Part shown: positions 59,828 through 64,000 of the stretch, piece after piece
Layout: every line of letters starts with the position of its first letter
Numbering within the stretch: the first letter of the stretch is position 1
Origin: Clostridia bacterium
GTDB lineage: Bacteria > Bacillota > Clostridia > Christensenellales > Aristaeellaceae
Assembly: GCA_017547805.1 (NCBI GenBank)
Contig: JAFYOR010000062.1
Span: 26,758-90,757 of the forward strand
Reading direction: 5' to 3'
DNA length: 64,000 bases
Notes under the pieces: generated by a model
What the model was told of the DNA's origin: nothing
Seen by the model: the letters and a program-made list of their open reading frames with translations, nothing else
The model's database searches: none
Program-made: the position numbers and the translations under genes

Positions 59828-62659
59828 ATGAATATACGGCAATTTAAGCGAATAGGCATGCTGCTGATCTGTGCGGCGATGCTCTTTGCCAGCGCCTTGC
59901 CGGCGCGGGCGGCGGTCATTGCCTCCGGCACGACCGTCTCGGGCACGGTCCGCGTGTATCTATCTTCAATTGCCTCAAATACATCGGTTGACCTGACCAT
60001 CGACGGCAGCTATTCCATCGCCGGGGATACCGGACGGGCCATTGCGCGCGGAACAAAGGTGAACATCAAAAACAGCGGCGGCACGCTGCTGCTCACCATG
60101 AACGGACAGACCCAGACCATGGGCAGCCGCTTCAAGCTCCGCCGTCACCAGACCTCCGGCGTCAACGGCGTATACATTGCGCAGGCGCGCAAGCCGCAGA
60201 GCCTTTATCCGGGCGACATTGAACTGATCGCCAAGGGCGGCAATATTCAGATCATCGTCCATGTGTATATGGAAGATTACATGCGTGGCGTGCTGCCTTA
60301 TGAGATGGACAATTCCTTCCCGCTGGAGGCGCTCAAGGCGCAGGCTGTCGCCGCGCGCACGTATGCGCTCAAGAAAATGAGCGCGCAGTCCTCCACGTAT
60401 GATCTGGTGGATACCACGAGCGATCAGGTATACAACGGAACGCCCACGGCAAACGACCGCTGCGAGCAGGCGGTCAGCGAAACGGCCGGCGTTGTTGGCA
60501 CGGTCGGCGGGGAATACATGGCCAGCTATTACACCGCGTCAAACGGCGGACAGACGGAATCCGTCAAAAACGCATGGGGCAGCGGTTCCTACAGCTATCT
60601 GCAGATCAAGGACGACCCGTACGATCTGCGCAACAGCGCATCCATCGCCAAGTCGGTGACGTTTTATCACGACGGAACGACCAGCGTATCCGCGCTGACG
60701 CAGCTGCTGCGCGAGGAGGCGGCGGCGCTGCTGGGTGCGGGCAGCGTGAGCATCGAAGCGATCACCTCTGTTAAGCCGCATACGCCCAAGTACGGCGGGG
60801 ATTCCCGCGTGTATTCCAAGGTGGACGTGGGGCTTCGCGTTGCGGGCTATGGAAGCGTGACAGTGACGCTGGATTACTTCGGGCAGATGGAAAGCCTTTG
60901 CGGCATGTCCATCAACGTGCTGAAAAACGAAACGCTCTCCGTCACGGAAACCGTCGGCGGATACCGGCTGACGGCGCGGCGCTATGGCCACGGCGTGGGC
61001 ATGAGCCAGCGCGGCGCGCAGCAGATGGCCAAGGAAGGCCTTTCCTACGACCAGATTCTTGACTTTTATTTCCCGGGGATTACGCTGACAAAATACAGCA
61101 TGACCCGCACGATCCTCCCGTCCATGGACGGCACGCAGGGAGGCTATGATGAGATCATTGCCGATGCAAAGGCTGCGATTGTCACGCTGTCCAATCCGCT
61201 GGACAGCCTGAATCTGCGCGCGCAGGCCAATACGACGTCCTCCGTGCTGGCGACGATGGCGCACGGCACGCAGGTGACGCTGCTGGAAATGGGCAGCGCG
61301 TGGAGCCGCGTGCAGTATGGCACGCTTTCCGGCTATGTGAAAAACGAGTTTATCAGCGTGCAGGAGGACGAGGCGGATGAAACGCCGTCCGTCTCCGGCA
61401 GCGTGGGAACGGCGACGGTTGCCCTCGCCGACGAAAGCCAGACACTGAATCTGCGCGCGTCGCCGACGATCAACTCCGCGGTGCTTTCCCATCTGCGTCA
61501 TGGTCAGGTGCTGACCGTGCTCAAGCGTTATGAGAGCTGGACGTATGTTCAGCTTGGGCAGCTTTCCGGCTACGTCAAGAACGACTACATCATCTATGAC
61601 GAGGAGGGGACGCTGACGCAGCCCCAGCCGGTGCCGGAGGGAGAGGCGCGCGTGGCGATTGTGCTCCCGTCGGATGGACTGAATCTGCGGGAAAAGGCGT
61701 CGCTGACGTCCTCCGTCGTCATGACGCTGCCGCAGGGCGCGATGCTTGATGTAACCACGAGCGAGGCCGGCGGCATGATCGGCGTATCGCTTGGCGGTAT
61801 CGAAGGTTTTGTTTCCGCGCAGTATGTCTATCTGATTGACAAATCCGCGCTTAATACCGCGCCGCAGGCTACACCGCAGCCCACGCCGCAGCCTACCGAA
61901 GAACCCGCGCCGCAGCTGAAGACGGCTAGCGTCAGCGCGTTCAGCGGGCTTAAGCTGCGCGCTGCGCCGGACACATCCGCGCAGACGCTCAGAACCATGC
62001 CCTATGGCACGCGCGTCAGCGTGACGGGCGAGATGGTCAATGGTTTTTATCCGGTTACGTGCGGCGGGGAGAGCGGTTATGCCAGCGCGCAATATCTGAT
62101 CCTTGACGGCGCTGCGCAGCAGCCTGCGTGGACGCCGCAGCCCACCGCAGTGCCCACGGCTGCGCCCACACCGACCCCTGTGCCGCCGCCCTCCCAGGTG
62201 GTCAGCGGCAAGGCGGCGACGGTCACCGCGGCAAGCGGCCTGAACATGCGCACCCAGCCGTGGAGCGACGCGCAGGTGATCGCCGTGCTCGCCTACGGCG
62301 TGGAGGTGACGATCACGGGTGAAGCGCAGAACGGCTTCTATCCTGTGCGCGTGGGCACGCTCAGCGGCTACGTGTCGGCGGGATATCTCGCCGTCGGGCA
62401 GACGATTATGCAGCCCACCGCATCGCCGCAGCCGACGACGGCGCCCGCTGCAAACGGATACCGCGTGGTGGTCGACAGTGAAAACGGCCTGAACCTGCGC
62501 GTGCATCCCAATACCTATGCGGATGTGGCGTATGTGCTGCCCTATGGCATGGTGCTGGAGGTGCTGGGCGAGAGCGACAACAACTTCCTCTATGTCCGTT
62601 GGGACAACTACACCGGCTACGTAGCCAAGCAGTACGTTACGCCCCTTGGCAACCAATGA
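59828..62659 (+). CDS. SpoIID/LytB-domain protein with six bacterial SH3 repeats
   Basis: 943 aa. Signal peptide (IGMLLICAAMLFASALPARA), then the SpoIID/LytB domain (MRGVLPYEM, VAARTYAL, YMASYYTASNGGQTESV, RRYGHGVGMSQRGAQQMA) that binds and cleaves glycan strands in SpoIID. Downstream lie six SH3b repeats (nucleotides about 61161, 61411, 61645, 61917, 62205, 62457), separated by Pro/Thr/Gln linkers, which bind peptidoglycan. ATG 59828 follows AGAGGG. It is far larger than Bacillus SpoIID, so it may act on vegetative wall. Confidence 0.9.
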   Translation: MNIRQFKRIGMLLICAAMLFASALPARAAVIASGTTVSGTVRVYLSSIASNTSVDLTIDGSYSIAGDTGRAIARGTKVNIKNSGGTLLLTMNGQTQTMGSRFKLRRHQTSGVNGVYIAQARKPQSLYPGDIELIAKGGNIQIIVHVYMEDYMRGVLPYEMDNSFPLEALKAQAVAARTYALKKMSAQSSTYDLVDTTSDQVYNGTPTANDRCEQAVSETAGVVGTVGGEYMASYYTASNGGQTESVKNAWGSGSYSYLQIKDDPYDLRNSASIAKSVTFYHDGTTSVSALTQLLREEAAALLGAGSVSIEAITSVKPHTPKYGGDSRVYSKVDVGLRVAGYGSVTVTLDYFGQMESLCGMSINVLKNETLSVTETVGGYRLTARRYGHGVGMSQRGAQQMAKEGLSYDQILDFYFPGITLTKYSMTRTILPSMDGTQGGYDEIIADAKAAIVTLSNPLDSLNLRAQANTTSSVLATMAHGTQVTLLEMGSAWSRVQYGTLSGYVKNEFISVQEDEADETPSVSGSVGTATVALADESQTLNLRASPTINSAVLSHLRHGQVLTVLKRYESWTYVQLGQLSGYVKNDYIIYDEEGTLTQPQPVPEGEARVAIVLPSDGLNLREKASLTSSVVMTLPQGAMLDVTTSEAGGMIGVSLGGIEGFVSAQYVYLIDKSALNTAPQATPQPTPQPTEEPAPQLKTASVSAFSGLKLRAAPDTSAQTLRTMPYGTRVSVTGEMVNGFYPVTCGGESGYASAQYLILDGAAQQPAWTPQPTAVPTAAPTPTPVPPPSQVVSGKAATVTAASGLNMRTQPWSDAQVIAVLAYGVEVTITGEAQNGFYPVRVGTLSGYVSAGYLAVGQTIMQPTASPQPTTAPAANGYRVVVDSENGLNLRVHPNTYADVAYVLPYGMVLEVLGESDNNFLYVRWDNYTGYVAKQYVTPLGNQ

Positions 62660-62663
62660 TAAT

Positions 62664-62723
62664 CTGGTGGCGGGGGAAGTTTTCCCCTGCCGCGACCGAT
62701 TGTATTGGCTGCTCGATGCAGGT
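62664..62723 (+). repeat. Repeat family 2, continuous copy
   Basis: CTGGTGGCGGGGGAAGTTTT, CCCCTGCCGCGACCGAT, then TATTGGCTGCTCGATGCAGGT. The same sequence, split by about 130 bp, is found at 40615-40808. Confidence 0.65.
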
Positions 62724-62736
62724 CATTAATAAACAT

Positions 62737-62775
62737 AAGTCCCGCTTGACCGGCGGGACTTGTTTTCTGTACAAT
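62737..62775 (+). promoter_or_regulatory. Terminator hairpin with an embedded promoter for the methyltransferase
   Basis: AAGTCCCGC (62737-62745) pairs with GCGGGACTT (62753-62761), followed by GTTTT, terminating the SpoIID gene. TTGACC (62746-62751) lies in its loop and, with TACAAT (62770-62775) 18 bp later, forms the promoter of the next gene. Confidence 0.6.
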
Positions 62776-62810
62776 GAAGGAAAAGAGAGAACGCAATGAA
62801 GGAGACGTCT

Positions 62811-63569
62811 ATGGACGAACGGGCAATTGCCGCGCTGATGCGCGAGGGAGAACGGCTTGACGATCTGCAGCGCGGGGGACTGCGCATCCTGCAGCGCCCG
62901 GATGGCTTCCGCTTTGGCACGGATGCTGTGCTGCTGGCGGACTTTGCCAATGTCAGACGGGGAGAGCGCGTGTGCGACGTTGGCACAGGAACGGGCGTGC
63001 TGCCTCTGCTGCTCAGCGCGAGGGCGGAGGACACGACGTTCACCGCGTTTGAAATCCAGCCCGAGGTCGCGGATATGGCGCAGCGCAGCGTGGAGATCAA
63101 CGGTCTGCAGGCGCGCATCCGCATCCTCTGCGCCGATTGCCGCGAGGCAGCCGCGCTCATCGGGCATGAAGGGCACGATCTGCTGGTGACCAATCCGCCC
63201 TATACCGCGCAGGGCGCAGGTCTGGTCAGCCCGGAAAAGACGCGCGCCCTCTCCCGCAGCGACAGCGAGGCGACGCTGGAGCAATGGATGGCGGCGTGTT
63301 CCCGCCTGCTCAAAAACGGCGGACGGCTGTGCTGTGTGTTTCCCGCGCCGAGGTTTCTTCAGCTGTGCGACGCGATGCGCGGGGGAAAGGTGGAGCCCAA
63401 ACGCGTGCGCTTTGTCTGCGCGCGGGCGGACGCCGCGCCCAAGCTCGTCCTTGTGGAAGGACTCAAGGGAGGCAGACCCGGACTGCATGTGCAGCCGATG
63501 CTCATCACCCACGATGAGCAGGGCGGTTTCACGCCGGAGATGCGGCGGATTTACGGGGAAGAAGCGTAA
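62811..63569 (+). CDS. TrmN6-like tRNA (adenine-N6) methyltransferase
   Basis: 252 aa class I methyltransferase with SAM loop DVGTGTGVLPLL, acidic residue in FTAFEIQPE and the catalytic VTNPPY motif typical of N6-adenine enzymes that modify tRNA1(Val) A37. ATG 62811 follows GGAG; an ATG at 62796 has no ribosome site. In many genomes rsmI follows, but here the next gene is on the opposite strand. Confidence 0.88.
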   Translation: MDERAIAALMREGERLDDLQRGGLRILQRPDGFRFGTDAVLLADFANVRRGERVCDVGTGTGVLPLLLSARAEDTTFTAFEIQPEVADMAQRSVEINGLQARIRILCADCREAAALIGHEGHDLLVTNPPYTAQGAGLVSPEKTRALSRSDSEATLEQWMAACSRLLKNGGRLCCVFPAPRFLQLCDAMRGGKVEPKRVRFVCARADAAPKLVLVEGLKGGRPGLHVQPMLITHDEQGGFTPEMRRIYGEEA

Positions 63570-63597
63570 GGCGCGCAGCCTTACACGGCGCTCCTGA

Positions 63598-64000
63598 TTA
63601 CAGCTTGAAATTCTGCCGGTTGTGCCAGTGACACAGGATGGCCAGCACAAAGGAAACAAGCATGAAGATCAGCGCGGCGACGGATCCGGAAACCAGATAC
63701 ATCATCAGCAGCAAAAAAGCGCAGAGCAGATAGCGTCTGGTTTTGACGCCGGAAAAGGCGAGCGCCAGAATCCGTGCGCGGGTATAGGGCGACTTGCGCC
63801 GGCGGGCATGGGCGGCGATGTCTGCGTCGGTGGCGGGGTGCAGCCGTCCGGCGATTGAGGAAAGCTGACGTCCGGTGATCAGTCGGACGGGCGGATCAAC
63901 CCACTCCGCCGCGCGGATGGCGTCGGCGGTGAAGCCGGTTGTGCTGGCCAGAACGCAGCGGCCGCAGCCGCTTTCCATCCGCGCGCGATGCGCGGCGAGC
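63598..64000 (-). CDS. Membrane-anchored restriction-endonuclease-like (Mrr-type) protein, 5' end beyond window
   Basis: The frame is open to base 64000, so the ATG at 63978 is not necessarily the start. The visible part has the late segment of an Mrr-type PD-(D/E)XK fold (VLASTTGFTADAIRAAEW, then RLITGRQLSSIAG). It then ends in two closely spaced membrane helices (YLLCAFLLLMMYLVS and ALIFMLVSFVLAILC). The catalytic Asp/Glu-Lys residues would lie in the missing half. Similar membrane-tethered nuclease-like proteins are annotated as restriction endonucleases; DNA cleavage is not shown. Confidence 0.6.
   Translation of the reverse strand, partial: LAAHRARMESGCGRCVLASTTGFTADAIRAAEWVDPPVRLITGRQLSSIAGRLHPATDADIAAHARRRKSPYTRARILALAFSGVKTRRYLLCAFLLLMMYLVSGSVAALIFMLVSFVLAILCHWHNRQNFKL

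Noticed and set aside
61161-62640. Tandem similar segments that might be read as a DNA repeat or CRISPR array
   Set aside because: They are protein-level SH3b repeats of unequal length and low nucleotide identity; no spacers or repeats of constant size.
60539-62656. Minus-strand frame of 705 codons opposite the SpoIID-SH3 gene
   Set aside because: Arises from repeated SH3 codons on the plus strand; the translation is Arg/His-rich and repetitive.

Overview
The window looks like chromosomal DNA of an anaerobic, endospore-forming member of the Clostridia (Bacillota) with moderately high G+C. The evidence is strong AGGAGG-type ribosome sites, TTGACA/TATAAT promoters with 17-18 bp spacers, sporulation and germination genes (SpoVD-like PBP, SleB, YpeB, CotF-like proteins, SpoIID domain, GerMN domains), rubrerythrin, Rex, a SAM-I riboswitch on metK and a meso-DAP-type MurE. 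The exact genus cannot be fixed from the sequence. Nearly everything is core chromosome; no prophage, integrase, transposase or CRISPR array was seen.

Layout. 1-1171: edge-truncated D,D-carboxypeptidase (minus). 1450-7227: a tight operon of response regulator, sensor kinase, two GerMN-domain envelope proteins and holA. 7444-9291: CAP-domain protein, zinc-ribbon protein, metallophosphoesterase. 9608-21844: division and cell-wall (dcw) cluster mraZ, ftsL-like, PBP/spoVD, murE, mraY, murD, ftsW, ftsQ, then ftsA-ftsZ from their own promoter. rsmH, murF, murG, murC and murB, usual members of such clusters, are absent. 22078-25286: TtcA-like tRNA thiolase (minus), DUF368/PopT transporter, SAM riboswitch and metK. 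25485-33888: metabolic and housekeeping genes (two 2-hydroxyacid dehydrogenase-type proteins, HAD phosphatase, cytidylate-kinase-like protein, tdk, rubrerythrin, aspartate-dehydrogenase-like protein, MATE exporter). 34062-37450: rplM-rpsI, secG, rnr. 37655-40537: rex, a VanW/G5 protein, a TetR regulator. 40538-40947: a repeat-rich island. 40948-44517: two CotF-like proteins, tRNA-Lys, a TPR-like membrane protein, a serine hydrolase, a YbaK deacylase. 44768-50190: YitT protein, Xaa-Pro aminopeptidase, ispE, small ORF-sleB-ypeB germination operon. 50262-57232: Cys-rich protein, MOP flippase, TerB-like/CbxX AAA ATPase, ABC-F protein, alpha/beta hydrolase. 57455-64000: lipoprotein, probable 6S RNA, ApbE, SpoIID-SH3 protein, TrmN6-like methyltransferase, and an edge-truncated membrane-anchored nuclease-like protein.

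Themes. Much of the window serves the cell envelope: precursor synthesis (MurE, MraY, MurD), polymerisation and septation (PBP, FtsW, FtsQ/L/A/Z), lipid-carrier handling (PopT-like), remodelling (DacF-like, SpoIID, CAP, VanW) and cortex hydrolysis (SleB/YpeB). The least ordinary signals are regulatory. Three ribosome sites (ftsW, rubrerythrin and the small ORF before sleB) lie inside hairpins, two of which look like terminators. GTGG boxes with the 10-bp phase of the mraZ operator recur around the YitT/peptidase intergenic region. The sensor kinase has no conventional start codon upstream of its first membrane helix. Several families of palindromic intergenic repeats occur, one of which shows an apparent 130-bp insertion relative to a second copy.
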